NCBI RefSeq assembly: GCF_025399835.1
Contig: NZ_JAODVR010000001.1
Location: 868,001-932,000, forward strand
Reading direction: 5' to 3'
DNA: 64,000 bases
Source of the DNA: Haloarchaeobius sp. HME9146
Lineage (GTDB): Archaea; Halobacteriota; Halobacteria; Halobacteriales; Natrialbaceae
Below, piece by piece: positions 13,785 to 22,498 of the stretch. A model generated the notes under the pieces. That model had not been told where the DNA came from and did not search any database. It saw only the letters and a program-made list of their open reading frames with translations. How positions within the stretch are numbered: position 1 is the first letter of the stretch; every line of letters starts with the position of its first letter. A program made the translations under genes and the position numbers.

Positions 13785-15740
13785 ATGACTGGGCCGATTC
13801 GAGTGCTCCACGTCGACGATGAACCGGCGTTTCTGGACCTCACGGCGAAGTTCCTCGAGCGGGAACTGTCGGGTGTGGAAGTCCGGTCGGTTCGCTCGGC
13901 GTCGGCGGCGCTCGAGTACGTCGATAGCTTCCGGCCCGACTGCGTGGTCAGCGATTACCGGATGCCGGACGCGCATGGACTGGACCTGCTGGAGTCTGTT
14001 CGCGAGTACGACCCGTCGATCCCGTTCGTGTTGTTCACCGGGCGGGGGTCGGAGCAGGTCGCGAGCGATGCCATCTCCGCGGGGGTAACCGACTACCTCC
14101 AGAAGGGGAGCGGCACCGAACAGTTCGAGCTGCTCGCGAACCGGATCGAGAAGGCTGCGGAGGCGTACCGGACGCGGGCCGCGTTCGAGGAGACCGAGCG
14201 GATGGTCTCGACGCTCATCAGCAACCTCCCGGGCATGGTGTACCGGTGCCTGAACGAGCCGACGTGGCCGATGGAGTTCGTCAGCGAGGGGTGTCTCGAC
14301 CTGACGGGCTACCACCCGGAACAACTGGAGGGGCAGGACATCCTGTGGGGTGAGGACATCATCCTCGACGTCGACCAGGAGGACATGTGGAAGGAGGTGC
14401 AGCGTGCCCTCGACACGGCGGAACCGTTCGAGGTGACGTATCGCATCCGACGGCGCGACGGCGAGGTTCGGTGGCTGTGGGAGCAGGGTCGTGGCGTGTA
14501 CCGCGATGGCGAACTCGTCGCACTCGAGGGGTTCATCACCGACGTCACGGACCGGACGCAGTACAGACGACGGCTGGACAGCGTTACGAAGACCGCGGGC
14601 TGGCTCCTGGAGACGGGAGACCGTCACGAGTGTGCCTGGGTCGCAGTCGAGGCGGCCTGTGACTCGCTCGGGTTCCCCATCGCGTCGGTTCGGTTGTACG
14701 ACGAGGCGACGGCGTCCCTCGAGTCCGTGGCATTCACGGACGATACCGCGGAGACACTGAACGACAGGCTCGCGTTCCCCGGCGAGAACGGGCCGGCGTG
14801 GCAGGCTTTCACCACCGGCGAAGTGCAGTCCGTCTCTGACGTGTCCGAGACGGAGACGAGGGTCGAGGCGGCGGTCGACGTGCGGTCACTGCTCGCGTTG
14901 CCGCTGGGCGAGTTCGGTGTGCTCGTCCTCGCGTCACCGGAGCCCGATGCCTTCGACGAGGACGACCGGAACCTCGCCCGGATACTGAGCGCGACCTTGC
15001 AGTCGGCCGTGGAGCGGGCGGACCGGGAGAGTGCGCTTCGCGAGCGCGAGAGCGAGTTACGATCACAGAACGAGCGACTGGAGGAGTTCACCAACATCGT
15101 CAGTCACGACCTTCGAAACCCGGTCGGCGTCGCACGCGGTCAGCTCCGACTGGCCGAAGAGACTGGCGACGCAGCGCACTTCGACCGGGCTAGCGAGGCG
15201 CTCGAACGCGTCGAATCGCTCGTCTCGGACATGCTGACGCTCGCCAGGCAGGGCATCGTCGTCGGCGACACCGAGGCCGTCCACCTCGACGTGGTGGTCC
15301 ACCGGGCGTGGAAGGCGGTCGAGCGCGACGACGCCGACCTGGTGATGGAGTCGAACCTGGGACTCGTCGCCGACACGAGTCGCCTCCAGCAGCTCCTGGA
15401 GAACTTACTCTCGAACGCCGTCGAGCACGGCTCGACGAGCCACCAGCAGGCCGAGGGGGTGGACAAGACAGATAGCGCCGACGACAGGGTCACCGTCAGG
15501 GTCGGGCGGCTGGCAGATCGCGACGGGTTCTACGTCGCCGACGACGGGCCCGGCATTCCTGCCACCGACCACGACGCGATTTTCGACCCCGGCTACAGCA
15601 CGGACGACGACGGCACCGGGTTCGGGCTCGCCATCGTCGCCCGGGTCGCGAGCGCACACGACTGGTCCATCACACTCACCGAGAGCGACGATGGTGGTGC
15701 CCGGTTCGAGTTCACCGAGGTCGAACTCGCCGAGAAGTAG
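13785..15740 (+). CDS. hybrid sensor histidine kinase (REC-PAS-GAF-HisKA-HATPase)
   Basis: A 651-residue cytoplasmic kinase. Residues 5-115 are a receiver domain (acidic pocket D11-D12, phosphoacceptor Asp57 in VVSDYRMPDAHG, Lys in YLQKGSG). A PAS domain follows (about 145-255, with PGMVYRCLNEP), then GAF (about 280-410), then HisKA with His441 in IVSHDLRNP. The HATPase has N (LLENLLSNAVEHG), G1 (DDGPGI) and G2 (GTGFGLAI) boxes. No transmembrane segment is present, so it senses a cytoplasmic signal. Haloarchaea carry many such orphan kinases; no cognate output regulator is adjacent. Confidence 0.9.
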   Translation: MTGPIRVLHVDDEPAFLDLTAKFLERELSGVEVRSVRSASAALEYVDSFRPDCVVSDYRMPDAHGLDLLESVREYDPSIPFVLFTGRGSEQVASDAISAGVTDYLQKGSGTEQFELLANRIEKAAEAYRTRAAFEETERMVSTLISNLPGMVYRCLNEPTWPMEFVSEGCLDLTGYHPEQLEGQDILWGEDIILDVDQEDMWKEVQRALDTAEPFEVTYRIRRRDGEVRWLWEQGRGVYRDGELVALEGFITDVTDRTQYRRRLDSVTKTAGWLLETGDRHECAWVAVEAACDSLGFPIASVRLYDEATASLESVAFTDDTAETLNDRLAFPGENGPAWQAFTTGEVQSVSDVSETETRVEAAVDVRSLLALPLGEFGVLVLASPEPDAFDEDDRNLARILSATLQSAVERADRESALRERESELRSQNERLEEFTNIVSHDLRNPVGVARGQLRLAEETGDAAHFDRASEALERVESLVSDMLTLARQGIVVGDTEAVHLDVVVHRAWKAVERDDADLVMESNLGLVADTSRLQQLLENLLSNAVEHGSTSHQQAEGVDKTDSADDRVTVRVGRLADRDGFYVADDGPGIPATDHDAIFDPGYSTDDDGTGFGLAIVARVASAHDWSITLTESDDGGARFEFTEVELAEK

Positions 15741-15868
15741 GGCCACACCGGCCGACGTTTCGATTCCACGCCCGCGCGCTGACCCGCCGACGGCGGTGTG
15801 GTACCCCACACCTCGGTCGCGTCACATCGAAATCCTTTTTTGTATCATCGGCGGAGTGTAGGATGCGC

Positions 15869-15942
15869 GCCGCCTTAGCTCAGACTGGGAGAGCACTCGA
15901 CTGAAGATCGAGCTGTCCCCGGTTCAAATCCGGGAGGCGGCA
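15869..15942 (+). tRNA. tRNA-Phe (GAA)
   Basis: A full cloverleaf can be folded: acceptor GCCGCCT (15869-15875) with AGGCGGC (15935-15941), discriminator A (15942), anticodon stem CTCGA/TCGAG with loop containing GAA, and T-arm CCCCGGTTCAAATCCGGGG-like. CCA is not encoded. No intron is present. Its 3' half is repeated downstream (16041-16063 and 17273-17359), so the gene served as an integration site. Confidence 0.95.
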
Positions 15943-16441
15943 CTTCTCTGAATCCGACCGCCGAGCGAAGCGAGCGCGGCGGATTCTGTACGTGAGACCC
16001 GAGCGGATTTGAACCAGCGAGCGAACGCAGTGAGCGAGGAGGTTCACACTCCGGGAGGCGGCATGACCTTTTCACTCGGACTCCAATCGAACGACGAGAG
16101 CGTCTTCTCGCGGTTTCACCGCGAATCTCCCGCCAAGATTTGACCAGGGATTTACTCGCGCCCCGACGCCTTCTGGCGCTTCACTCACAATTGACCTGGA
16201 CCGCCCAAGAAGTTACTCGAACCTCTCCGCTCACCTTCGATAATCTCGGAGATGGCCTCCTGCGGCTCGGAGAGAGCGAGAAGACCATCACTGACGGACG
16301 GCCCGGCGAGAGACTCCAACTCTCTCAGGACTTACCCCTGTGCCGGAGACTCGCGGCTACCTCGCGCGCATCTATGGGTTTACTGGCTCAGTCAGTCTCG
16401 CCAGTGTATTTATCCGAAGCTCAGCCATATCATGAGATATC
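15943..16441. other. intergenic remnant region behind tRNA-Phe
   Basis: No convincing gene is present. The first 120 bases hold a palindrome made of GGATTTGAACC (16005-16015), a GAGCGA-rich centre and GGTTCACACTCCGGGAGGCGG (from 16041), i.e. an imperfect copy of the tRNA-Phe 3' end. A tandem 10-bp repeat ATATCATGAG (16427-16436, 16437-16446) abuts the next start codon, and a TATA-like tatttatc precedes it at about 16407. The remaining sequence has stops in all likely frames or lacks coding character. Confidence 0.5.
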
Positions 16442-16918
16442 ATGAGACGAAGAATTTTCATATCTAATCTGGCGGGTGCTGGGGCTATTTCCTTAGCGGG
16501 GTGTACTGGGTCAGAAACGGATGGGGATACCAGCGAGAATCCTACCGAGAGTGAAGCTCCTGAAAGCCAGAAGACCTCTACGTCGCCGTCGACTCAAACA
16601 GAGACTTCCAAAGACTTTGACTCAGGCGTTATCGTCGACGAGACGGTTGAGAATCCCATCGAAGAACAACTCACGTTATCAAAAGGCCAGACCGTCGCGG
16701 TAACGGCCGAAAAGGTAGACGATGGGGAGGAGCTATTCTGGACTGTAGGAGACGGCACGAAGTTCGTCGTCCGAGAGCACTTCTACGAGGATACGACCAA
16801 GGAGTACACTGTTGAGTCGGATGGCTACCACAACCTCCGGCTTTCCCCGAAGCGGCATGAGGCACCTATGAACAAGGACGTAGCCATCGATGTGAAAGTC
16901 GAGATTTCACAGGCATAG
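16442..16918 (+). CDS. Tat-type lipoprotein, small
   Basis: A 158-residue secreted protein. The N-terminus MRRRIFISNLAGAGAISLAG followed by Cys21 has a twin-arginine-like RRRIF motif and an LAGC lipobox, so it is exported and lipid-anchored at the outer face of the membrane. Residues 22-60 are a Ser/Thr/Glu-rich linker. Residues 60-158 form a small beta-rich domain. It lies inside the segment bounded by tRNA-Phe and its partial copy, so it is probably cargo of a decayed integrated element. The ligand or role is unknown. Confidence 0.75.
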   Translation: MRRRIFISNLAGAGAISLAGCTGSETDGDTSENPTESEAPESQKTSTSPSTQTETSKDFDSGVIVDETVENPIEEQLTLSKGQTVAVTAEKVDDGEELFWTVGDGTKFVVREHFYEDTTKEYTVESDGYHNLRLSPKRHEAPMNKDVAIDVKVEISQA

Positions 16919-16920
16919 CT

Positions 16921-17210
16921 GTTTCACCTCTTTTTTCTTGTCTACGGCCGGAGGTTGAGTCCTCTGAGAAAGGGCTGAATCGACTGCGGGATACATCGGC
17001 TCGATGAGTTCGGTCTTACTCATATCCGCCCGTCCTTCGAGGTCTTGCTCCGAGGCTATCTCGTACCCTCTAAGTCCTCGTCGTCAGACGCTGGCGGGAG
17101 GACGATTGCGTACTTACCGCCTTCTGACCCGGCTCGCGGAGTTCGAACCCTTCTCCTTCGAGTGCAGTACGAATTCTCTCGACACGCTCCTCGGTCGTCT
17201 CTTCCCGCAT
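16921..17210 (-). pseudogene. decayed small gene, two frameshifts
   Basis: From the ATG at 17210 the minus strand codes MREETTEERVERIRTALEGE and about 12 more convincing residues. The coding character then moves to a second frame around 17120 (KYAIVLPPASDDEDLEG) and to a third around 17065 (YEIASEQDLEGRADMSKTEL). Read with two frameshifts it would be a protein of about 95 residues. Each single frame is stopped early. Its position inside the tRNA-Phe-bounded segment fits a degenerating mobile element. Sequencing error is an alternative explanation. Confidence 0.4.
16931..16936 (+). terminator. T-run terminator after the lipoprotein gene
   Basis: Six consecutive T begin 12 bases after the stop at 16918 within a pyrimidine-rich context (cacctcttttttcttg), the usual form of haloarchaeal termination signals. 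Confidence 0.45.
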
Positions 17211-17272
17211 GAGACAGTAGAGGGCAGTCCTTTCCTTCGGGCCTTCGCTTCCTGTACTGCTCTGCGGTGGCT

Positions 17273-17359
17273 TGAGTTCGAGCTGTCCCCGTCGCCGCTA
17301 ACGGAGTGAGCGGCGAGTCGACGAGCCTGCTCGTCGGAAGTTCGATTCGGGAGGCGGCA
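17273..17359 (+). repeat. partial tRNA-Phe copy interrupted by two hairpins
   Basis: TCGAGCTGTCCCC (17278-17290) repeats the anticodon-stem/variable part of tRNA-Phe, and GGGAGGCGGCA (17349-17359) repeats its 3' end. Between them 48 bases form two perfect hairpins: TCGCCGCT/AGCGGCGA (17292-17316) and CGACGAGC/GCTCGTCG (17319-17336). It marks the right boundary of an integrated segment that used tRNA-Phe. Confidence 0.6.
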
Positions 17360-17449
17360 TCCCGATTCTACGCGGACTCGATTCGAAGAGCATCTGCACA
17401 CCCGGTAACTCCGCATAGAAAAGCAACAGCGACGCTGCGTGTACCCACG

Positions 17450-18349
17450 CTACTCCAGTAATTCCTTGATAATCTGGAGTTCCTCGTCCTTCGAGATCGT
17501 CTCGGCGTCCATGCAGGCGTGGATGACCTTGTGGACGAGCGCCGGGTCTTCGAACACCGAGCGGCCCTTCGTCTCGGTCTGTCCGCGGGTTGCTTCGAGG
17601 TCTGCGAGCCGGGCTTCGATCTGCTCCAGAGTGGCTTCGACGTCGGTCGTCGCGTCGGCGATCGTCGCGTCCTCGTCGGTCGACTCCGGTTCGGTCTCGG
17701 TCGTCTCGGTGGTGGTGGACTCGCCGTTCATGGGTACAGCAGTAGATGGTCGTTCATCGAAGACGGTGTCGACGAACGACTCGCGCTCGCTCCAGTCGAA
17801 CCCTTCGATGCTGTTCACACGGTTGCTCACGGTCGCGCCCGTCACGTCCAGTCGGTCGCCGATCTCCTGTTGTGTCGCCGTTGGCTGGGCTGCGACCGCG
17901 GTCAGCACCTCTCGTTGTTTCGCGGAGAGTTCATCGAGCGATGGTTCGGTTTCGGAGGGTGTGGCGCTCTCCGGACTGTTTGCATCGTTCGTCTCCTCCT
18001 CGGAGTCGTTCGCCTCGGTCGCGTCGGCCGTCGGGGACTGTTCGCCGGGGTCGTTCGTCTCGGGTTCGTTGGTCTCCATCGCCTGTTCGTCGTCGGTGTC
18101 GCCGTGCTCGCTCGGCTGGTCGCCGGCTGCTGTCGCGGCGGCAGGCTCGGTCGGGGTGTCGTCCTCGGCAGCCGGGTCACCGTACTCCTCGAAGACGTGT
18201 TCGACGAGGTCGGCCGTCGCGCTCGGCACCAGCGACGCCAGTTCCTCGATGGATGCGTCGGGGTTCTCCTCGGCGACGTCGAGGATCTGTCTGTGGCGGA
18301 TGGACTTCGGGAATGAAACGCCGTCGTCTTCCGTTCTCGCTCCTGTCAT
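17450..18349 (-). CDS. helix-turn-helix protein with long acidic linkers
   Basis: A 299-residue protein from the ATG at 18349 (MTGARTEDDGVSFPKSIRHR); a longer frame to 18466 has non-coding character. It has an N-terminal winged-helix-like segment (residues 16-55, RQILDVAEENPDASIEELAS), a long disordered acidic linker, a central HTH (about 150-200, LSAKQREVLTAVAAQPTATQ ... GATVSNRVNSIEG), a second linker and a coiled coil (VEATLEQIEARLADLEATRG). It is probably a DNA-binding regulator, of the winged-helix type that haloarchaea use to sense depth of stress or signals; the target is unknown. Confidence 0.7.
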   Translation of the reverse strand: MTGARTEDDGVSFPKSIRHRQILDVAEENPDASIEELASLVPSATADLVEHVFEEYGDPAAEDDTPTEPAAATAAGDQPSEHGDTDDEQAMETNEPETNDPGEQSPTADATEANDSEEETNDANSPESATPSETEPSLDELSAKQREVLTAVAAQPTATQQEIGDRLDVTGATVSNRVNSIEGFDWSERESFVDTVFDERPSTAVPMNGESTTTETTETEPESTDEDATIADATTDVEATLEQIEARLADLEATRGQTETKGRSVFEDPALVHKVIHACMDAETISKDEELQIIKELLE

Positions 18350-18654
18350 GTTCTCGTGGTTGTCCAAGACCCGCGATGGGTTTCCTGACGGGTGATGGTA
18401 GCTTTGGTGTTCCTTGTTTTGATGTTTTTGGCCGTCGGCCCTACACGTACTCCATTCAGGTGCCATACATTATCTGGCAGGTTCGTGTCGGCGTGGTCGA
18501 TTCTCGACACGGCCGACCACGGTGAGTGGTGCCGGTCTGTGGCGATCCCCCCTGTCGAATCCGGGCGTGGCGGTCGGCGGGTGTGACGAGGTCCGTTCAG
18601 TGGTGCCAATACGCTTATGACCGTCTATGCACGACAAATGTCGAAGGACTACCG
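18350..18654. other. divergent intergenic region
   Basis: This 305-base gap separates two divergent regulators. A TATA-like cgcttatga (18612-18620) is suitably placed for the kinase starting at 18655. A hydrophobic 64-codon frame (18392-18586) exists but has no conserved character after its first 15 residues. I see no repeat or RNA gene. Confidence 0.4.
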
Positions 18655-19749
18655 ATGGATGTCGACGATAGACACGAAAAACGAGAGGTACGCGAAGATA
18701 CGTACACTCTTTCTTCGGGCCGTGGCACCGTTCGATTTCGGCATCTGTTGGAGCACATCCAGGATTCGGTCGTCGAGTTCGAGCTGGTCGGCGGGGAGCC
18801 GCTCGTCCGGGGGTTCAACGCGTCGTTCGTCGAGACGTTCGGGTACGACGAGGAGGCGGTGCTGGGGGAGTCCCTCAACGACCTCATCGTTCCGTCCTGG
18901 CTCACAGAGGAGGCGACGGAACTCGACGGGCGGACCGACGCAGGGATGGTGAACTACCGGGTCGTCCGTCGGCAGACTGCAGACGGTCTCCGCGAGTTCC
19001 TCTACCGGGGGATTCCATCGGCGGACGACGACCCCTTCGGGTTCGCCATCTACACCGACCTGACGGACACGAGGCGAAAGGAACGACGTCTCGAAGTGCT
19101 GAACCGGTTGCTCAGACACAATCTCCGTAACCAGGTGAACGTCATCGCCGGGTACGTGGAGTTGCTGGAGGAACAGCACGAGACCCAGCACGCGATGGAG
19201 CTGCTGGGGTGCCTGGCCGAGGCGGCGGAGAACCTGGACGGGCTCACTCAGGAGGCGGGCGCGATCGACCGGACGCTGAGTGAGCCCCTGCCCGAGGACC
19301 CCCGTGTCGACTGCGTTCCGATGCTCGAACGACTGGCCGAACGCTCCCGGGAGGAGTACCCCCACGCGGCGATCAGCACCCAGACACCGTCGGGTGTGGA
19401 CGTCGCGGCGACGGAGCGACTCGAAGCGGTACTGGCCCAGTTAGTCGAGAACGCCATCCTGCACAACCCGGCTGCCGAGCCGCGGGTGTGGCTCGAGGTG
19501 CACCGGGTCGCGGGCGGTGACTGGGTCGACGTGGTCGTCGCGGACGACGGGCCGAAGATACCGGTGATGGAACACGAGACGGTGACGGGGGACTCACCGA
19601 TAACGGCGACGAGTCACGGGGCGGGGCTGGGGCTGTGGCTGGTTCGGTGGACCGTCCAGCGGTTCGGTGGTGTCCTCTCGTTCGGCACCAGCGATGCGGG
19701 CGGGAACCGCGTGCAGCTTCGCTTGCGGCGTGCCGACGACGGGTCGTAG
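18655..19749 (+). CDS. sensor histidine kinase (PAS-HisKA-HATPase)
   Basis: A 364-residue soluble kinase from the ATG at 18655 (MDVDDRHEKREV); upstream in-frame sequence lacks coding character and a TATA element lies about 35 bases before this start. It has a PAS domain (about 30-140, with HLLEHIQDSVVEFEL and FGFAIYTDLTDTRRKERR), then HisKA with the phosphorylated His in LLRHNLRNQVNVIAGYVE and an HATPase domain (N box LVENAILHNPA, G1 VADDGPKIP, G2 GAGLGLWLVRW). No membrane segments; no response regulator adjacent. Confidence 0.85.
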   Translation: MDVDDRHEKREVREDTYTLSSGRGTVRFRHLLEHIQDSVVEFELVGGEPLVRGFNASFVETFGYDEEAVLGESLNDLIVPSWLTEEATELDGRTDAGMVNYRVVRRQTADGLREFLYRGIPSADDDPFGFAIYTDLTDTRRKERRLEVLNRLLRHNLRNQVNVIAGYVELLEEQHETQHAMELLGCLAEAAENLDGLTQEAGAIDRTLSEPLPEDPRVDCVPMLERLAERSREEYPHAAISTQTPSGVDVAATERLEAVLAQLVENAILHNPAAEPRVWLEVHRVAGGDWVDVVVADDGPKIPVMEHETVTGDSPITATSHGAGLGLWLVRWTVQRFGGVLSFGTSDAGGNRVQLRLRRADDGS

Positions 19750-19765
19750 GTCGACCGCGGTGGGC

Positions 19766-20629
19766 TCAGTCGTCGGTCGTCCCTGTCTCGAACTCACGGA
19801 GGGCACCGTGGACGCGCGAACTGGTGTTCGGGCTCAACAGGAGGTAGGCCGCCCCGGTCGCGGTGACGCGGGTGATCCATCTGGCGAGGCGACGGCGGGC
19901 GGTCCAGCGGGACTCGAGCGCGACCGCGTTCCGCCAGGCGCTGTCGCGGCCCTCGCGGATGGTGCGGATGGAGAGGTACTCGTCGACGCGCCCGAGGGAG
20001 TTGTCGACGGTCGAGATGCCGGGGGCGTCGTAGTCCGCTGCGAGGGTGTCCTGTGACTCGTCGACCAGGCACCGGAGTATCTCGTTGACCGTGCAGTGGT
20101 CGGCGTATTTGCGGCGGGGGTCGGGGGAGACGCCGGCCTCGTGCAGGGCGAACGCGAGGTCGTAGTTAATGTGGGCGTTGATGCCGAGCATGGCGTCTTG
20201 CACGACGAGACAGTCCCCGCGGTCGGCGGCCTCGAAGGCGAGTTGCCACGGGTCGGAGAGCGCGGCGAGGTCACCGGTCTCGTAGTCGTACAGTGCCTGA
20301 CGGTAGAGGTTGGCGAACGCGACGAGGTAGCGGGCGACCCAGTCGCCGTCTTCGAACTCGTCACGCTCGATGCCAGCACCGACGAGTTCGGTCACCCGGG
20401 CGTATATCGAGAGGAAGACCGCCCGTCGGTCGTCGCGCTCGCGGAACAGTTCCTCGAGCGCGAGGAGGCGCTGGTGGGCGTCGGCGACGGAGGTGAAGGG
20501 GAGACTGACGAGGGCTACGATCTCGGGGTCGCCGACGTGCCGGGGGTCGGTCGTGGGTCGTGACTGCCGGACGCCTTCGAGGCCACTCCGCACGCGATGT
20601 CGACTCGGCCCGGTCCCCACATCCCTCAT
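19766..20629 (-). CDS. DUF5995 family protein
   Basis: A 287-residue, mainly helical protein. It carries features of the DUF5995 family: a metal-binding-like set of histidines and aspartates in HINYDLAFAL and KYADHCTVNEIL, and a terminal arginine-rich helix. The family occurs in bacteria and haloarchaea, and its biochemical role is unknown to me. It is convergent with the kinase at 18655, with only 16 bases between stops. The first 30 residues lack family character, so the true start may be internal. Confidence 0.65.
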   Translation of the reverse strand: MRDVGTGPSRHRVRSGLEGVRQSRPTTDPRHVGDPEIVALVSLPFTSVADAHQRLLALEELFRERDDRRAVFLSIYARVTELVGAGIERDEFEDGDWVARYLVAFANLYRQALYDYETGDLAALSDPWQLAFEAADRGDCLVVQDAMLGINAHINYDLAFALHEAGVSPDPRRKYADHCTVNEILRCLVDESQDTLAADYDAPGISTVDNSLGRVDEYLSIRTIREGRDSAWRNAVALESRWTARRRLARWITRVTATGAAYLLLSPNTSSRVHGALREFETGTTDD

Positions 20630-20779
20630 TTGAACGGAGTATGTCGTGTACTGAGATAACTATTCCCTCGCTCTGGGCCCGTGTGCGCCACGGACAACCG
20701 GGATGCCGGCGATACTACCGCCAGTGGGGGTCTCGCCTCCACAAACCTTTTCCGGCGGCAGCGGGACTATTCAAGAGCA

Positions 20780-20974
20780 ATGGCGACAGGCAAGGTTGAT
20801 TTCTTCAACGACACTGGCGGCTACGGCTTCATCGACACCGAGGATTCTGACGAGGACGTTTTCTTCCACATGGAAGACGTTGGCGGTCCGGATCTCGAGG
20901 AAGGACAGGAAGTAGAGTTCGAAATCGAGGACTCCCCCAAGGGTCCCCGCGCGAAGAACCTCACTCGGCTGTAA
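20780..20974 (+). CDS. cspA: cold-shock domain protein, CspA type (copy 1)
   Basis: A 64-residue single cold-shock domain: [18 protein letters not shown] with the RNP1 motif (GYGFI) and RNP2 (DVFFH). It binds single-stranded RNA or DNA and is expected to act as an RNA chaperone in the cytoplasm. An in-frame extension to 20681 lacks coding character, and TATA-like sequence (cttttcc) near 20750 supports the short form. It is the first of five copies within 5 kb; the DNA of the first 20 codons is almost identical among copies. Confidence 0.95.
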   Translation: MATGKVDFFNDTGGYGFIDTEDSDEDVFFHMEDVGGPDLEEGQEVEFEIEDSPKGPRAKNLTRL

Positions 20975-21152
20975 CTATCGGGATTCGGCCGTCGTCCTGA
21001 CGGCAGGCTCCGATTCCACTTTCATTTATCGACCCACTCGAGAGCGACGCGGCCGTGCGTGACCGGTCACGTGGCCGAACACACTGGCAATCGTCGCGTT
21101 CGCTTTTGCCGCCATAGTGCGAACTACTAGCACACTGGGGTGCCACATAGCT

Positions 21153-21644
21153 ATGGCAATCTTTCACAAGGAGAAGCACGTCGGGGAGTCGCCGTTCGAA
21201 TCACGCTTCAGGTGGCGCAGCGGCGCCGCCTCTGGGTTCCTCGCGTCGGGGGTCACGGGGCTGGCGATCACGCTGCTGGGGATGGAGACGCTCCGGGTCG
21301 CCATCGCCGGGCTGTACGGCTTCGAGGGGAACATCGTGGTCGGGTGGGCGGCCCACCTGATCCACGGCGCGCTGTTCGGTGTCGTGTTCGCGGCGGTACT
21401 CGCGGACCCCGGGCTGTACGCGGTGAGCGACTGGCTCTGGAAGACGGTCCTCGCGGGCGCGGTCTACGGTATCGTGTTGGCGGTGTTCGGGGCGGGCATC
21501 ATCATGCCCATCTGGCTCGGTGCCGTCGGCGCACCGGTCCCGGAGACCATCCCGAACGTGACGACGGCACTGGTCGGCTGGCACCTGCTGTACGGGGTGG
21601 TCCTCGGGACGGCGTTCTTCTTCCTCGAAGCCTCGTCGACGTGA
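21153..21644 (+). CDS. integral membrane protein, about four helices
   Basis: A 163-residue protein from the ATG at 21153 (MAIFHKEKHVGESPFESRFR). It has four predicted membrane helices at about 24-44, 55-80, 90-115 and 130-155, and a charged N-terminal tail. Glycines and histidines within helices (VGWAAHLIHGALFGVVFAAV, VGWHLLYGVVLG) recur as a duplicated GWxxHLxxGxxxG motif, so the protein may be two copies of a two-helix unit. Function unknown; it lies between two cspA genes on the same strand. Confidence 0.7.
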   Translation: MAIFHKEKHVGESPFESRFRWRSGAASGFLASGVTGLAITLLGMETLRVAIAGLYGFEGNIVVGWAAHLIHGALFGVVFAAVLADPGLYAVSDWLWKTVLAGAVYGIVLAVFGAGIIMPIWLGAVGAPVPETIPNVTTALVGWHLLYGVVLGTAFFFLEASST

Positions 21645-21698
21645 GACCTGCTGACACAGGCGTAAACCTCGTATCTCCAGACGTCGTATAGAACCACG

Positions 21699-21893
21699 AT
21701 GGCGAAAGGTAAGGTTGATTTCTTCAACGATACGGGCGGCTACGGCTTCATCGAAACCGAGGACGCGGACGACGACGTGTTCTTCCACATGGAGGACGTC
21801 GGCGGCCCGGACCTCGAAGAGGGCCAGGAGGTCGAGTTCGACATCGTCGACACCGACAAAGGACCGCGCGCGAAGAACGTGAAACGACTCTGA
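21699..21893 (+). CDS. cspA: cold-shock domain protein, CspA type (copy 2)
   Basis: A 64-residue cold-shock protein ([20 protein letters not shown]) with intact RNP1 and RNP2 aromatic residues. It begins 54 bases after the membrane-protein gene; a TATA-like region near 21668-21676 (aacctcgtat) could drive it separately. It differs from copy 1 at a few surface positions (DIVDTDKG for EIEDSPKG). It is expected to bind nucleic acid as an RNA chaperone. Confidence 0.95.
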   Translation: MAKGKVDFFNDTGGYGFIETEDADDDVFFHMEDVGGPDLEEGQEVEFDIVDTDKGPRAKNVKRL

Positions 21894-22064
21894 GACAGGG
21901 ACGAGTGGGCGGCGCACCAACGTGCGTGCTGACTGACTCGTCCAGTGGATTTTCAGCCGGTAAACCCTCGAATAGGGGTCGCTGTGGGTCTGTAGGCCGA
22001 GTTCAGCTGTTCGGGCCCTATCTCGGAAGGCTTAACGGCAAGCCGCTCGTTATAACGAATTGAA

Positions 22065-22259
22065 ATGGCGAAAGGTAAGGTTGATTTCTTCAACGACACC
22101 GGCGGCTACGGTTTCATTACGACTGAGGATGCGGACGAGGACGTGTTCTTCCACATGGAAGACGTCGGCGGCCCGGATCTCGAGGAAGGTCAGGAAGTAG
22201 AGTTCGACATCGAGGACGCCCCGAAGGGCCCCCGCGCGACCAACGTCACCCGTCTGTAA
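22065..22259 (+). CDS. cspA: cold-shock domain protein, CspA type (copy 3)
   Basis: A 64-residue cold-shock protein ([20 protein letters not shown]). RNP1 and RNP2 are complete. A BRE/TATA pair ggaaggcttaacgg (about 22026-22039) lies about 30 bases before the ATG, consistent with a leaderless, strongly expressed mRNA. The protein is nearest to copies 1 and 2 (HMEDVGGPD loop). Confidence 0.95.
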   Translation: MAKGKVDFFNDTGGYGFITTEDADEDVFFHMEDVGGPDLEEGQEVEFDIEDAPKGPRATNVTRL

Positions 22260-22498
22260 GCCGCCGCAGTCTTACTGCGAACGCTGACGACGCGACGATA
22301 CAATTTTTCAGGGACTACACCGAGAAGTGACGACACTGCGTAGACCGCGTCGTGCCGACGCGCCGGAGTCGCGACTGTCGTGACAGGGCAGACAGACGCA
22401 GTGAGCAGCGACAGACGCGGTGCGTAGCGAAGAAACAGTGAGCAGCGAAGTAAGCAGTGAGCAGCGACGAAGCAGTGAGCGGTGGCTCTGCCGGCTGG
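22260..22498. repeat. GAGCAGCGA-type short repeats between convergent genes
   Basis: The 239-base gap between cspA copy 3 and the glycosyltransferase contains a T-run (22303-22308) near its start. It also holds iterations of cagtgagcagcga (about 22398-22412, 22435-22447, 22458-22470) with near copies to 22490. These are not codon-periodic and no gene is present. They resemble the GAGCGA-rich palindrome arms near the tRNA genes. Confidence 0.45.

Noticed and set aside
16140-16445. 101-codon frame between tRNA-Phe and the lipoprotein
   Set aside because: Composition is not haloarchaeal protein-like (few acidic residues, many Ser/Leu/Arg) and it runs over the lipoprotein promoter.
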